Shown here: positions 34,932 to 44,551 of the stretch, piece by piece
Layout: each line of letters begins with the position of its first letter
Position numbering within the stretch: the stretch's first letter is position 1
NCBI RefSeq assembly: GCF_003993795.1
Contig: NZ_RWKV01000008.1
Coordinates: 124,001 to 188,000 of the forward strand
Length of the DNA stretch: 64,000 nucleotides
Reading direction: 5' to 3'
Source of the DNA: Aquabacter cavernae
GTDB lineage: Bacteria > Pseudomonadota > Alphaproteobacteria > Rhizobiales > Xanthobacteraceae
Position numbers and translations under genes: made by a program
Notes under the pieces: generated by a model
What the model saw: the letters and a program-made list of their open reading frames with translations, nothing else
What the model was told of the DNA's origin: nothing
Database searches by the model: none

Positions 34932-35381
34932 ATGGACGCTCTGAAGCTTCTCGCGCTCGACGAGGAGGACCTCGCCATCATCTCGGCCCATCTGCAGGAT
35001 GCGGTCGTGAAGACGGGCGACATGGGTTACTTGCCGAAGTCCCAGCGATTCGCGCTCATTCTCAACCGGTTCGACTGGGACCAGAAGGAATCGAGCGAGC
35101 AATATGTGCGCCGCCGCACGGGGTTGCATTTCGAGCGGGTGCGCAATGTGCGCTTCCGCGGCCTCGACCCACGCGACCGCGAGGCGGTGCTGAACCTGCT
35201 GGCCGTGACCTTCGAGGAGAGCGACGCGCCCTCCGGCGAGGTGACTTTGGCCTTCTCGGGCGGTGCGGACATCCGCTTCGAGGTGGAATGCGTGGAAGCA
35301 CGCCTGTCGGACCTCGGCCCCGCCTGGGGCTGTTCGCGGGCGCCCGCCCACCAGCCCGCTCCGGAGGCGAGCGAGGGCTGA
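34932..35381 (+). CDS. DUF2948 family protein
   Basis: 149 residues starting MDALKLLALDEEDLAIISAHLQDAV, cited as LALDEEDLAIISAHLQ, with FDWDQ and RRTGLHFERV further on: the DUF2948 family, small cytoplasmic proteins found almost only in alphaproteobacteria between murA and hisD. GAAGGAGAG upstream is a good ribosome binding site. The last about 20 residues are a Pro/Ala-rich extension. Function unknown. Confidence 0.9.
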   Translation: MDALKLLALDEEDLAIISAHLQDAVVKTGDMGYLPKSQRFALILNRFDWDQKESSEQYVRRRTGLHFERVRNVRFRGLDPRDREAVLNLLAVTFEESDAPSGEVTLAFSGGADIRFEVECVEARLSDLGPAWGCSRAPAHQPAPEASEG

Positions 35382-35462
35382 CACCATCGGCACGGGGGCC
35401 GCGCGCGTCGCACGCGGCGAAACCCCGTTCCCCTTTGGCCGCACTTGTTCTATCGAAGCGGC

Positions 35463-36761
35463 ATGCCGATCCGTCTCGATACACGCTCGCCCGACTTCCC
35501 CGCCGCCTTCGCTGACTTCCTGTCCAGCAAGCGGGAGGCATCCGCCGATGTGGCGGCGGCGGTGGCCGAGATCATCGCCGACGTGCGGGCACGGGGCGAT
35601 GACGCGCTGATCGATCTCTCGCGCACCTTCGACCGGGTGGACCTCACCGCGCTGGGCATCCGCGTGACGGAGGCTGAGCTGGAGGCCGCGCTGGCCTCCA
35701 TCGAGCCGGAGACGCTGGTCGCGCTGGAATTCGCCAAGGCGCGCATCGAATCCCACCATGCCCGCCAGAAGCCCAAGGACGACCGCTACACCGATGCGCT
35801 GGGCGTGGAGCTGGGCCATCGCTGGACGGCGGTGGAGGCGGTTGGCCTCTATGTGCCCGGCGGCACGGCGGCCTATCCCTCTTCCGTGCTCATGAATGCG
35901 GTGCCGGCCAAGGTGGCGGGCGTGCCGCGCATCGTCATGGTGGTGCCCGCGCCCGATGGCGAGATCGCGCCCTTGGTGCTCGCCGCCGCGCGCATTGCGG
36001 GGGTGAACGAGGTTTATCGTGTGGGTGGGGCGCAGGCGGTTGCCGCGCTCGCCTACGGCACCGCCACCATCGCGCCCGTGGACAAGATCGTCGGCCCCGG
36101 CAACGCCTATGTGGCCGCCGCCAAGCGGCAGGTGTTCGGCAAGGTGGGCATCGACATGGTGGCCGGTCCCTCCGAGGTGCTGATCCTGGCGGACGGCGAG
36201 GCCAATGCCGACTGGATCGCCGCCGACCTTCTGGCCCAGGCGGAACACGACACCGCCGCCCAGTCCATCCTCATCACCGACAGCCCGGCCCTTGCCGCCC
36301 GCGTGGAAGCGGCGGTGGAGGACATGCTGGCGACCCTGCCGCGCGCCGAGATCGCGCGCGCCTCCTGGCAGACCCACGGCGCCATCATCCTGGTCTCCTC
36401 CTGGGACGAGGCGGTGGCCTTGTCCGACCGGGTGGCGCCGGAGCATCTGGAGATTCATTGCGCGGACGCCGAGGGGCTGGCCGCGCGGGTGCGGCATGCG
36501 GGGGCGATCTTCATCGGCCCCCATACGCCGGAAGCCATCGGCGATTATGTGGGCGGTTCCAACCATGTGCTGCCCACCGCCCGCTCTGCGCGCTTCTCGT
36601 CTGGCCTCGGCGTGCTGGACTTCATGAAGCGCACGTCCATTCTGAAGTGCGGGCCGGAGGCGCTGGCGGTTCTGGGACCGCCCGCCGTGCGGCTGTCCAA
36701 GGTGGAGCGCCTGGACGCCCATGGCCGTTCCATTCAGGTTCGCTCCAATGCAGGCATGTGA
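35463..36761 (+). CDS. hisD: Histidinol dehydrogenase
   Basis: 432 residues. HisD catalyses the last two steps of histidine synthesis, L-histidinol to L-histidine, with NAD+ and zinc. The signature [21 protein letters not shown] and the metal and catalytic residues in [15 protein letters not shown] and VAPEHLEIH are present, and the C-terminus carries the conserved GGSNHVLPT. Start at ATG 35463; the in-frame ATG six codons earlier is less like homologues. It sits in the murA–yacG block, separate from other his genes. Confidence 0.96.
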   Translation: MPIRLDTRSPDFPAAFADFLSSKREASADVAAAVAEIIADVRARGDDALIDLSRTFDRVDLTALGIRVTEAELEAALASIEPETLVALEFAKARIESHHARQKPKDDRYTDALGVELGHRWTAVEAVGLYVPGGTAAYPSSVLMNAVPAKVAGVPRIVMVVPAPDGEIAPLVLAAARIAGVNEVYRVGGAQAVAALAYGTATIAPVDKIVGPGNAYVAAAKRQVFGKVGIDMVAGPSEVLILADGEANADWIAADLLAQAEHDTAAQSILITDSPALAARVEAAVEDMLATLPRAEIARASWQTHGAIILVSSWDEAVALSDRVAPEHLEIHCADAEGLAARVRHAGAIFIGPHTPEAIGDYVGGSNHVLPTARSARFSSGLGVLDFMKRTSILKCGPEALAVLGPPAVRLSKVERLDAHGRSIQVRSNAGM

Positions 36762-36773
36762 GGCGGGGGCATC

Positions 36774-37268
36774 ATGAGCGCGACCGGCAAGGCACCATCC
36801 ACCAACCGGCTCTGTTCGGTCACCCTGGACGAGGGGTCCATCGGCCGCGCGGGCGCGGACGTGGAGCATGAGCGGGCGACCGCCATCTATGACCTGTTGG
36901 AAGACAACAGATTCGCGCCCTCCAATGATCCGCAGACCGGGCCCTACACCCTGCATATCGCGCTCATCGAGAACCGCCTGGTGCTCGACATCAAGCGCGA
37001 GGCGGGGGACGCGGTGGTGCAGCACCATCTGTCGCTGACGCCCTTCCGCAAGGTGGTGAAGGACTATTTCCTCATCTGCGAGAGCTATTACGAGGCCATC
37101 CGCACCGCCTCGCCCACCCAGATCGAGGCCATCGACATGGGCCGCCGGGGCCTGCACAACGAGGGCTCCGAACTGTTGCGCGAGCGGCTGAAGGACAAGA
37201 TCGAGGTGGATTTCGACACGTCCCGCCGCCTGTTCACCCTCATCTGCGCCCTGCACTGGAAGGGATGA
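36774..37268 (+). CDS. UPF0262 family protein
   Basis: 164 residues, with the family pattern [21 protein letters not shown]-like N-terminal region, [20 protein letters not shown] and [23 protein letters not shown]0262 proteins are short cytoplasmic proteins of unknown function that in Rhizobiales nearly always follow hisD. The stop overlaps the start of the next gene (ATGA), so translation is coupled. Confidence 0.93.
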   Translation: MSATGKAPSTNRLCSVTLDEGSIGRAGADVEHERATAIYDLLEDNRFAPSNDPQTGPYTLHIALIENRLVLDIKREAGDAVVQHHLSLTPFRKVVKDYFLICESYYEAIRTASPTQIEAIDMGRRGLHNEGSELLRERLKDKIEVDFDTSRRLFTLICALHWKG

Positions 37269-37741
37269 CGGTGAGCGAGGCCCCCGCGTCGCCCGCGCCC
37301 GCGCGTTCGGCCCGGCCCCAGGCGGTGCTTTTCATGTGCGGCCAGAACGTGGTGCGCTCCGTCATGGCGGAGGCGCTGGCCAAGCACCTGTTCGGCAAAT
37401 CCATCTATGTGCAGTCCGCGGGGGTGATCGCGGGCGAACCGGACCCGTTCGTGGGCAGCGTCATGGACGAGCTGGGCCTCGACGTGAAGCGCCACCGGCC
37501 GCACAGCGTGGCGGATCTTGAGGAATATGAGGGCCTCGCCTTCGACCTCGCCATCTCGCTCTCGCCGGATGCCCACCACAAGGCGCTGGAGCTGACCCGC
37601 ACCAACGCTTTGGAAGTGGAATACTGGCCGACCCCGGACCCCACTTTGGAGACCGGGAACCGCGAGCAGAGGCTGGAAGCCTATCGCACTGTGCGTGACG
37701 AGCTGGAAACCCGCATCCGCGCGCGGTTCCGGCAGAGATAG
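37265..37741 (+). CDS. Low-molecular-weight protein-tyrosine-phosphatase-like protein
   Basis: 158 residues with a P-loop CGQNVVRS (C-x5-R-S, catalytic Cys and phosphate-binding Arg) near residue 25 and a later PTPDPT with the Asp expected as general acid. The family includes low-molecular-weight phosphatases and arsenate reductases; this alphaproteobacterial subgroup, encoded after UPF0262, has no assigned substrate. An Ala/Pro-rich N-terminal extension of about 18 residues precedes the core. In relatives the translation initiation factor gene infA often comes next; here it does not. Confidence 0.88.
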   Translation: MTVSEAPASPAPARSARPQAVLFMCGQNVVRSVMAEALAKHLFGKSIYVQSAGVIAGEPDPFVGSVMDELGLDVKRHRPHSVADLEEYEGLAFDLAISLSPDAHHKALELTRTNALEVEYWPTPDPTLETGNREQRLEAYRTVRDELETRIRARFRQR

Positions 37742-37749
37742 GCCGGAGT

Positions 37750-37778
37750 GTCATGGCCGAGACAAGCCCGGCCATGAC
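37750..37778. repeat. Short form of the dispersed palindrome
   Basis: GTCATGGCC (37750–37758) and GGCCATGAC (37770–37778) form a perfect 9-bp stem around GAGACAAGCCC. The ends match the long palindromes at 26139, 45984, 46405 and 56151, so this looks like a deleted copy in which the two outer arms were joined. Confidence 0.65.
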
Positions 37779-37784
37779 GCCTCG

Positions 37785-37812
37785 AAAAGCGCTGATCAGG
37801 TGCGCTTTTCTG
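37785..37812. terminator. Bidirectional intrinsic terminator
   Basis: AAAAGCGC (37785–37792) pairs with GCGCTTTT (37802–37809). The T-run on one strand and A-run on the other allow termination in both directions, fitting its place between the convergent phosphatase gene and hydrolase pseudogene. Confidence 0.7.
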
Positions 37813-37834
37813 AATGGCGATAGGCCCTGAGGGC

Positions 37835-38836
37835 CTATTTCATGGCCTGCAGGCCATCCAGCAATTCCTTGTTGAACCGGTCGGGCGCCTGGATCTGCGG
37901 GGAGTGGCCGAGATCCTCGAAGGCGACCAGCTTCGCGCCGGGAATGGTGCGGGCGGTTTCAGCGCCCAGGACCTTGTAGTTTCCCAGCGTCTTCTGCACC
38001 TCCGCCGGGGCGGCGGCCTTGCCGATGGCGGTGTTGTCCTGCTCGCCGATGAGCAGGAGGGTGGGAACGCGGATCTTCTCGATCTCGTGCACCACCGGCT
38101 GGGACAGGATCATGTCCGAGGTGAGGGCCTGGTTCCACATGACGGCCTGCTTGCCGTTCCCCGTATACATGCCCGCCTGCATGGCCACCCACTTGTCGTA
38201 GCGCGGCTCCCACTGGCCGGCATAATAGGTGGCCTGCTGGTATTTCTTGATGCCCTCGAACGTGGTGCGCTGCTCATTGGCGTACCACTGGTCCACCGTC
38301 AGAGACGGGACACCCTTGGCGCGCTAGTCTTCCAGGCCGATGGGATTGACCAGGACGAGGCCGCTGAGATCGGCCGGATAGGTGAGGGCGTAGCGCATGG
38401 CCAGCATGCCGCCCATGGAATGGCCCATGACCACGGGCTTCTCCACCTTCAGGCTTTCCAGAAGCGCATGGGTGTTGGCGGAGAGCTGGTGGAGGCTGAA
38501 CTGATAGCCCTCGGGCTTGGAGGATTTGCAGAAGCCCACCTGATCGGGCACCACCACGCGGTAGCCGGCCTGGGCGAGGGCGCCGATGGTGCCTTCCCAG
38601 GTGGCGCCGCAGAAATTCTTGCCGTGCATCAGCACCACCGTGCGCCCGTTGGCGGTCCCGGCGGCGGGGATGTCCATATAGGCCATCTCCAGATCCTGGC
38701 GCTGGGAGGTGAGCTTGAAGGTCTTCACGTCATAGGGATAGGCGAAGCCTTCGAGCCGCGGTCCGTAGGTCTGCTGGCCCAGCGCGGGAAGGCTGGACGC
38801 CAGAAGCAGCGAAGCGGCTGCGATCGCAATGCGCAT
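37835..38836 (-). pseudogene. Secreted alpha/beta hydrolase interrupted by one in-frame amber codon
   Basis: A single reading frame encodes a complete alpha/beta hydrolase of about 333 residues apart from TAG at 38326–38324. Before the stop lie a signal peptide (IAIAAASLLLASSLPALGQQ), the oxyanion region VVLMHGKNFCGATWEG and the nucleophile elbow GHSMGG; after it lie the acid in LIGEQDNTAIG and the His in LGHSPQ, so the catalytic triad is split across the stop. The frame does not shift and the codon fits a TGG-to-TAG change (ED-W-RAKGVPS expected). Recent inactivation, readthrough or a sequencing error are all possible. It occupies the place between phosphatase and maf where relatives carry infA. 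Confidence 0.85.
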
Positions 38837-38970
38837 CAAATCATCTCCATCGCCCCAATCCCCGAACCTGACCTAACGGCAGGGATGTGCAGGAAGATGA
38901 CGATTGGATGCACGGGAGGCTGTTCGGGCGTCTCCCGTGGAGTTGGCCGTTCACACGGCAAACCCTTTAG

Positions 38971-39100
38971 GCTAGAGTGCGATCGCCTCACCTCGAAGCA
39001 CTTAGGTGCTTCGAGGTGAGGCGTGAATCGCTCTCTATCAATGAGTTAGAGGCTGATTCACCACTCAGGTCGATGCAACCTGACTGGATCAGGCTCTAGC
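38971..39100. repeat. About 130-base multi-hairpin element with terminal inverted repeats
   Basis: GCTAGAG (38971–38977) and CTCTAGC (39094–39100) bound the element. Inside is a perfect 18-bp stem, CGCCTCACCTCGAAGCAC (38984–39001) with its complement at 39006–39023 and a TTAG loop, extended after a 3-base bulge by GCGAT–ATCGC. A second hairpin has the stem TCAGGT–ACCTGA (39066–39084 region). No T-tract follows. It resembles a small non-autonomous repeat element or a structured RNA between the broken hydrolase gene and maf. Confidence 0.6.
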
Positions 39101-39151
39101 GTCCGCGCGACGCCGGGAGGGCTCCCGGCGCAGGGTCGAGGTGACGCAGAC

Positions 39152-39772
39152 GTGAATGACAAGGTGAAGCTCGTATTGGCGTCGGGGTCTCCCCGCAGGC
39201 TCGCTTTGCTCAACCAGGCGGGCATCGAACCGGACCACCTCATGCCCGCCGAGATCGACGAGACGCCCGAGCGCGGCGAGCTGCCGCGCAAGCTGGCGCT
39301 GCGCCTGGCCCAGCAGAAGGGCGAGCTGGTGGCCCTGCGCGCCCGCGAGGCGGGCATCAAGGCCGTGGTGGTCTCCGCCGACACGGTGGTGGCGGTGGGA
39401 CGCCGCATCCTGCCCAAGCCGGAAATCCAGGACGAGGCGGACTATTGCCTGCGCCTGCTCTCCGGCCGCGCCCACCGGGTCTTCACCGGCCTGTGCGTGG
39501 TTTCGCCGCGCGGCCGCTCGCGCACCCGCCTCGTGGAGACGCGCCTGCGCTTCCGCCGGCTCTCGGGCGATGACATCACGTCCTATCTCGCCTGCGGGGA
39601 ATGGCGGGGCAAGGCGGGCGGCTATGCCATCCAGGGCATTGCGGGCTCGTTCGTGGTGAAGATCACCGGCTCCTATACCAGCGTGGTGGGGCTGCCGCTG
39701 GCCGAGACCATCGCGCTGCTGCATGGCGAGGGCTATCCCGTGCGCGACGGCTGGGATACGCGGGCGGCATGA
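39152..39772 (+). CDS. maf: Maf-family nucleoside triphosphate pyrophosphatase
   Basis: 206 residues with the Maf signatures [16 protein letters not shown] at the N-terminus, [19 protein letters not shown] in the middle and [18 protein letters not shown] towards the C-terminus. Maf proteins hydrolyse non-canonical or modified nucleoside triphosphates and delay septation when overproduced. The stop overlaps the yacG start (ATGA). In related genomes infA usually precedes maf; here the preceding 300 bases hold a repeat element instead. Confidence 0.94.
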   Translation: MNDKVKLVLASGSPRRLALLNQAGIEPDHLMPAEIDETPERGELPRKLALRLAQQKGELVALRAREAGIKAVVVSADTVVAVGRRILPKPEIQDEADYCLRLLSGRAHRVFTGLCVVSPRGRSRTRLVETRLRFRRLSGDDITSYLACGEWRGKAGGYAIQGIAGSFVVKITGSYTSVVGLPLAETIALLHGEGYPVRDGWDTRAA

Positions 39773-39975
39773 GCATCGATCCCACATCCGCCCCCGCCCG
39801 GGTCTGCCCCATCTGCAGCAAGCCCGAAGTGGAGACATACCGACCCTTCTGCTCCAAGCGCTGCGCCGACGTGGACCTGAACCGCTGGCTCACGGGCGCC
39901 TATGCGATTCCCGTCAGCGAGGAAGAGGACGAAGATGGGGAGGCGTCGCCCCACGCCGACCCGCGCGCCGGCTGA
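39769..39975 (+). CDS. yacG: DNA gyrase inhibitor YacG
   Basis: 68 residues with the YacG zinc site: CPICSK near residue 13 and [15 protein letters not shown] after about 15 residues, giving four cysteines, then an acidic tail (SEEEDEDGE). YacG binds GyrB and inhibits gyrase in E. coli. The ATG at 39769 overlaps the maf stop. Length is typical. Confidence 0.92.
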   Translation: MSIDPTSAPARVCPICSKPEVETYRPFCSKRCADVDLNRWLTGAYAIPVSEEEDEDGEASPHADPRAG

Positions 39976-40130
39976 GCCCGTAGCCCCCCGTTTTTCAACG
40001 GCTTGCGCGAAGGGGGTGTTTTCGCACCGCGCGACAGGCTAAGGATAAGCTGTTCTCTGCCTTCAGCCCCCTGGCGCAGGAACAACTGCCGGGGCGCGGC
40101 TTTTGGCGCGACCTGTTGGAGTATTTCCGC

Positions 40131-41621
40131 ATGACCGTGCTTCCCCAAGCGGCGGCGGCCCCTGGCGCCATTCCTTCCTTCCATACGGATGCCTTTATCG
40201 GCGGCCGCTTCGTGCCCGCGCGCAGCGGGCGACGCTTCACCGCCGTGAACCCGGCCACCGGCCAGCCCCTGGCCCAGGTGGCGGCCTGCGCCGCGGACGA
40301 CGTGAACGCCGCCGTGGTGGCGGCGCGCGCGGCCTTCGAGGACCGGCGCTGGGCGGGCCTGAAGCCGGGCGAGCGCAAGCGCGTCCTGGTGCGATTCGCC
40401 GAACTGGTGCGTGCCCATCAGGACGAACTGGCGCTGACCGAGACGCTCAACATGGGCAAGCCCATCTCGGACGCGAAATCCATCGACGTGCGGGCCACCG
40501 CCGACTGCATCGCCTATTACGGCGAGGCGGCGGACAAGGTCTATGGCGAGGTGGCGCCCACCTCGGACGAGAATCTCGCGCTCATCCTGCGCGAGCCGCT
40601 GGGGGTGGTGGGCTGCGTGACGCCCTGGAACTTCCCCATGATCATGGCGGCCTGGAAGTTCGCCCCGGCCCTCGCCATGGGCAATTCGGTCATCCTGAAG
40701 CCGGCCGAGGAATCGCCGCTCACCGCGCTGCGCCTCGCCGCCCTCGCCCAGGAGGCGGGCATACCGGACGGCGTGTTCAACGTGGTGCCCGGCCTCGGCG
40801 CGGAAGCGGGCGCGGCGCTCGGCCGCCATATGGATGTGGACGCGCTGGCCTTCACCGGCTCCACCGAGGTGGGGCGCTATTTCCTGCGCTATTCGTCGGA
40901 ATCGAACCTTAAGCGCGTGTCGCTGGAGCTGGGCGGCAAGACTGGGTTCGTGGTGGCGGCGGACGTGCCGGACCTGGATGCGGTGGCCGAGGCCGCCGCC
41001 GCCGGCATCTTCTTCAATCAGGGCGAGATGTGCACCGCCGGGTCGCGCCTGCTGGTGGACAACAAGATCAAGGACGCGCTGGTGGAGCGCGTGGTGGCCG
41101 CCGCCGCCAAATGGATGCCGGGCAATCCGCTCGATCCGTCCGCCGTGGCGGGGGCGGTGGTGAGCCGCGAGCATCAGCGCCGCATCCTCGATGCCATCAA
41201 CCTGGGCATGTCGGAAGGCGCGCGTCTCGTCACCGGCGGGACGGCCGTGCTGGAGGAGACGGGCGGGGCGTTTGTCGCTCCCACCGTGTTCGACCAGGTG
41301 GAGCCCCATTCCGCCCTGGCCCAGCAGGAAATCTTCGGCCCCGTCCTCTCCGTCATCGGCTTTGACGGGCTGGATGAGGGCGTGGAGATCGCCAACAGCA
41401 CGCCCTATGGCCTGGGGGCGGCCGTGTGGAGCGCGGACCTCGGCGCCGCCCACAAGGCGGCGCGCCGCTTCAAGGCGGGCGTGGTCTATGTGAACTGCTT
41501 CGACGCGGATGACATCACCGTGCCGTTCGGCGGCGTGAAGCAGTCCGGCTTCGGGCGCGACAAGTCGCTTCACGCGCTCGACAAATATTCCGACCTGAAA
41601 ACCATCTGGACCCGTTTGTGA
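40131..41621 (+). CDS. Aldehyde dehydrogenase, PuuC-like (gamma-aminobutyraldehyde type)
   Basis: 496 residues with the complete aldehyde dehydrogenase set: VTPWNFPM, the catalytic Glu in LELGGKTG, the catalytic Cys in FFNQGEMCTAGSRL and the NAD-binding FTGSTEVG. It most resembles the group oxidising gamma-glutamyl-gamma-aminobutyraldehyde or other omega-amino aldehydes (PuuC/KauB). A class III transaminase that would produce such aldehydes follows 71 bases downstream, so the pair probably degrades putrescine or a related diamine. ATG 40131 has TTGGAG upstream; an in-frame TTG at 40116 is unlikely. Confidence 0.9.
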   Translation: MTVLPQAAAAPGAIPSFHTDAFIGGRFVPARSGRRFTAVNPATGQPLAQVAACAADDVNAAVVAARAAFEDRRWAGLKPGERKRVLVRFAELVRAHQDELALTETLNMGKPISDAKSIDVRATADCIAYYGEAADKVYGEVAPTSDENLALILREPLGVVGCVTPWNFPMIMAAWKFAPALAMGNSVILKPAEESPLTALRLAALAQEAGIPDGVFNVVPGLGAEAGAALGRHMDVDALAFTGSTEVGRYFLRYSSESNLKRVSLELGGKTGFVVAADVPDLDAVAEAAAAGIFFNQGEMCTAGSRLLVDNKIKDALVERVVAAAAKWMPGNPLDPSAVAGAVVSREHQRRILDAINLGMSEGARLVTGGTAVLEETGGAFVAPTVFDQVEPHSALAQQEIFGPVLSVIGFDGLDEGVEIANSTPYGLGAAVWSADLGAAHKAARRFKAGVVYVNCFDADDITVPFGGVKQSGFGRDKSLHALDKYSDLKTIWTRL

Positions 41622-41692
41622 TCCTGTCCGCCCCGGCGTCCCGCCGGGGCCTGTCCAAGCGTGGCTGACTGCAACCCAGGAGTGTGCCCATC

Positions 41693-43093
41693 GTGACATC
41701 CGCCCCGGTCTCCAACTCCACCGCCCACTGGCGCCACCTCGACGCCGAGCACCATCTCCACCCGTTCTCGAACACCAAGTCGCTGAACGCGGAAGGGGTG
41801 CGCGTCATCACCCATGCGGAGGGGAGTTACGTCTACGATTCCGAGGGCAACAAGATCCTGGACGGTATGTCCGGCCTGTGGTGCTCGCAGGTGGGCCACG
41901 GGCGGCACGAGATCGTGGATGCCATCTCCGACCAGTTGAAGAAGCTCGATTACTACAACACCTTCTTCAAGACGACCCATCCGGCCGCCACCGAGCTGGC
42001 GGCGGCCATCGCCGAGGTGGCGCCCAAGGGCATGAAGCGGGTGTTCTTCACCTCCGGCGGCTCGGAGGCGGTGGACACGGTCATCCGCATGGTGCGCCAT
42101 TACTGGGCCTCCATGGGCAAGCCGGAGAAGCACATCTTCATCGCCCGCCGCAACGCCTATCACGGCTCCACCGTGGGCGGCGCGAGCCTGGGCGGCATGA
42201 AGCCCATGCATGCCCAGGGCGGACTGCCCATTCCCGGCATCATCCATGTGCAGCAGCCCTATTGGTGGGCCGAGGGCGGGGACATGACCCCCGAGGAATT
42301 CGGCCTGCACGCCGCCCGTGAGGTGGCCCGCGCCATCGACGAGGCGGGGCCGGAAAATGTGGGCGCCTTCATCGGCGAGCCCATTCAGGGCGCGGGCGGC
42401 GTCATCATCCCGCCCTCCACCTATTGGCCCGAGGTGCAGAAGATCTGCCGCGAGCGCAATGTGCTGATCGTCTCCGACGAGGTGATCTGCGGCTTCGGGC
42501 GCACCGGGGAATGGTTCGGCTGCCAGTATATGGGCGTGGAGCCGGACCTGATCACCTTCGCCAAGGGCGTCACCTCCGGCTATTTCCCGCTGGGCGGCGT
42601 CATCATGGGCGAGCGCATGGCCGAGGGCTTCATCGAACATGGCGGTGAGTTCAACCACGGCTACACCTATTCGGGCCATCCCGGCGGCTGCGCGGCGGCG
42701 CTGGCCAATCTGCGCCTCATGCAGCGGGAAAACCTGATCGGGCGGGTGAAGTCCGACATCGGCCCCTATCTGCAGGAGCGCTGGCTGAAGCTGGGGGACC
42801 ATCCCCTGGTGGGCGAGGCGCGCATGATCGGCCTGATCGGCGCGCTGGAGCTGACCCCCGACAAGGCCAAGCGGGCGAAGTTCGCGCAGGAGGAGGGGAC
42901 GGTCGGCCTGCTCTGCCGCGACTTCTCCTTCCGCGAGGGCCTCGTGATGCGCGCCGTGCGCGACAGCATGATCCTCGCCCCGCCCTTCACCCTGTCGAAG
43001 CAGGAAGCGGACGAACTGGCCGACACCGCGCTGCGCGTGCTGGACCTCACCTATGCGGAGCTGAAGGCGCGCGACTGGCTGAAGTCCGCCTGA
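41693..43093 (+). CDS. Class III aminotransferase, putrescine–pyruvate (SpuC) type
   Basis: About 466 residues. PLP-enzyme motifs: TSGGSEAVDTVIRM, AYHGSTVGGASLGGM, IVSDEVICGFGRTGEWFG and the Schiff-base Lys in ITFAKGVTSGYFPLGGV. It resembles transaminases that transfer the amino group of putrescine, GABA or beta-alanine to pyruvate. A GTG at 41684 is only one base from the AGGAG (41678–41682), too close, so the next in-frame GTG at 41693, ten bases away, is preferred. It is followed by a strong terminator and pairs with the aldehyde dehydrogenase upstream. Confidence 0.88.
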   Translation: MTSAPVSNSTAHWRHLDAEHHLHPFSNTKSLNAEGVRVITHAEGSYVYDSEGNKILDGMSGLWCSQVGHGRHEIVDAISDQLKKLDYYNTFFKTTHPAATELAAAIAEVAPKGMKRVFFTSGGSEAVDTVIRMVRHYWASMGKPEKHIFIARRNAYHGSTVGGASLGGMKPMHAQGGLPIPGIIHVQQPYWWAEGGDMTPEEFGLHAAREVARAIDEAGPENVGAFIGEPIQGAGGVIIPPSTYWPEVQKICRERNVLIVSDEVICGFGRTGEWFGCQYMGVEPDLITFAKGVTSGYFPLGGVIMGERMAEGFIEHGGEFNHGYTYSGHPGGCAAALANLRLMQRENLIGRVKSDIGPYLQERWLKLGDHPLVGEARMIGLIGALELTPDKAKRAKFAQEEGTVGLLCRDFSFREGLVMRAVRDSMILAPPFTLSKQEADELADTALRVLDLTYAELKARDWLKSA

Positions 43094-43171
43094 CGCACGT
43101 CACTGCACAGTCTCCGCGCCCCATGGACGGAGCGCGGAGGGCGCTGGCTTCTTGAGGCTAAGCCGAAGATC

Positions 43172-43209
43172 AGGCTGGATCGCATTGCTGCGGTCCAGCC
43201 TTCTTTTTT
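43172..43209 (+). terminator. Intrinsic terminator after the aldehyde dehydrogenase–transaminase operon
   Basis: AGGCTGGATCGCA pairs with TGCGGTCCAGCCT (one G–T pair) around a short loop and is followed by TTCTTTTTT. Confidence 0.88.
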
Positions 43210-43355
43210 AGGTGGGTTTTCAGTTGGCGGGCATCATTTGTGACATCATCCATTTTCCGCCGGAAATAAGTCGCGATCTGCTTGCGTTCGCATAAGTGGA
43301 ACGAAGCCGCGTTCCGGTCGTTTCGTCATGGGTTCTGAACAACAGGAGATATCCC

Positions 43356-43742
43356 ATGCGAAATCGTCTTATGGTGACTGGGGCCCTTCTTGCGTCCCTC
43401 GTGCCCGGTCTTGCGTTCGCCCAGGCGTCCACCGCCACGGGCGCTGTTGGCGGTGCCGCTGTCGGCGCCGTGGTTGGCGGGCCTGTGGGTGCCGTCGTGG
43501 GCGGCGCGGTCGGCGCCACCATGGGCGCCGCGGCCGAGCCCCCGGCTGCCGTGCGGACCTATGTGATCCAGGAGAACCGCCCCTCGGTCCGCATGGACCG
43601 GCAGGTGGTGGTGGGCGAGCCCCTGCCGTCCACGGTGCGGGTCTATCAGGTGCCCGACAGCCAGTATGAGTACAGCGTGGTCAACGACCAGCGCGTGATC
43701 GTGGAGCCCGGCACCCGCCGCGTGATCCAGGTGATCCAGTAA
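43356..43742 (+). CDS. Secreted DUF1236 protein with glycine-zipper segment
   Basis: 128 residues: a signal peptide (MRNRLMVTGALLASLVPGLA, cleavage after FAQA), a glycine-zipper stretch of repeated AVGG/VVGG units (about 28–58), and a C-terminal DUF1236 domain with VGEPLPSTVRVYQVPDSQYE and VNDQRVIVEPGTRRVIQVIQ. DUF1236 proteins are periplasmic and found in Rhizobiales; function unknown. AACAGGAG seven bases upstream supports the ATG at 43356; an earlier in-frame ATG would destroy the signal peptide. Confidence 0.85.
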   Translation: MRNRLMVTGALLASLVPGLAFAQASTATGAVGGAAVGAVVGGPVGAVVGGAVGATMGAAAEPPAAVRTYVIQENRPSVRMDRQVVVGEPLPSTVRVYQVPDSQYEYSVVNDQRVIVEPGTRRVIQVIQ

Positions 43743-43820
43743 TCGATGGCCCAGTAGCGGCTATGGGCGGGCCTTTGACAGGCCGCCCATGACCGGCGTC
43801 TTCGCGATGCCGCGCCCGTC

Positions 43821-44423
43821 TCAGGCAGACGGCGGCGCGGTGTCGCGGAAGACGGGGCAGGCGGCCTTGAAGCCTTCGAGCCACGCCACGAGACCCGGAC
43901 GGGTGGCGCGCCAGCCCGAACCGAGGCGCAGGTCGATATATTCCAGCGCGCAGGCAAGCGTGATGGTGCCCACCGTCACATCACCGGAGAGCGCGCCGAT
44001 ATCCGCCTCCAAGGCGTCCAGCGTCCGCATGACCTTCGTGGTCTGCCGCTCCACCCAGGCGGCATAGCGCCACTGCTCGGGCCGGAAGCGCTGCTCATAG
44101 ACAACCAGCAGAGCGGCATCCATCAGCCCGTCGCCCAGCGCTTCCAGCCGCAGGGCGGCGAAGCGGGCCTTGGGATCTGTGGGCAGGATGCGGCCGCCCC
44201 CGGCCACATGGTCCAGCCATTCCAGGATCACCGGCGAATCGAACAGGGGCGCCTCGCCCTCCTGAAGGAGCACGGGCAGCTTGCCGAGCGGATTCTGCCC
44301 GATGAGCGTGTCGGTATCGTCGTTGGTGTCGGCGATTTCCAGTTCGAGCGGCAGGCCGAGATAGGCCGCGGAGGTGCGGACCTTGCGCGCGAAGGGCGAG
44401 GTCACCGAATAGCGCAGACGCAT
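43821..44423 (-). CDS. Glutathione S-transferase family protein
   Basis: 200 residues. The N-terminal thioredoxin-like domain shows MRLRYSVTSPFARKVRTSAA (Ser in place of the catalytic Cys or Tyr), NPLGKLPVL and the glutathione-binding LFDSPVILEWLD, followed by an all-helical C-terminal domain. It belongs with YibF-like or beta-type GSTs; the substrate is not known. It is on the same strand as rlmJ, 128 bases downstream of it. Confidence 0.88.
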   Translation of the reverse strand: MRLRYSVTSPFARKVRTSAAYLGLPLELEIADTNDDTDTLIGQNPLGKLPVLLQEGEAPLFDSPVILEWLDHVAGGGRILPTDPKARFAALRLEALGDGLMDAALLVVYEQRFRPEQWRYAAWVERQTTKVMRTLDALEADIGALSGDVTVGTITLACALEYIDLRLGSGWRATRPGLVAWLEGFKAACPVFRDTAPPSA

Positions 44424-44551
44424 GAAAGGCTCCGAAAAGCACGCAAGGCGGGAAGGGAAGGCGCGCGGCGGATCATGCCGCGCCCTGAAAGGGTTAAAGC
44501 CTTTCCGCCGTCAGCGGAAGCCTCCCATACCCGGCACCGGTACGTGTCCCC

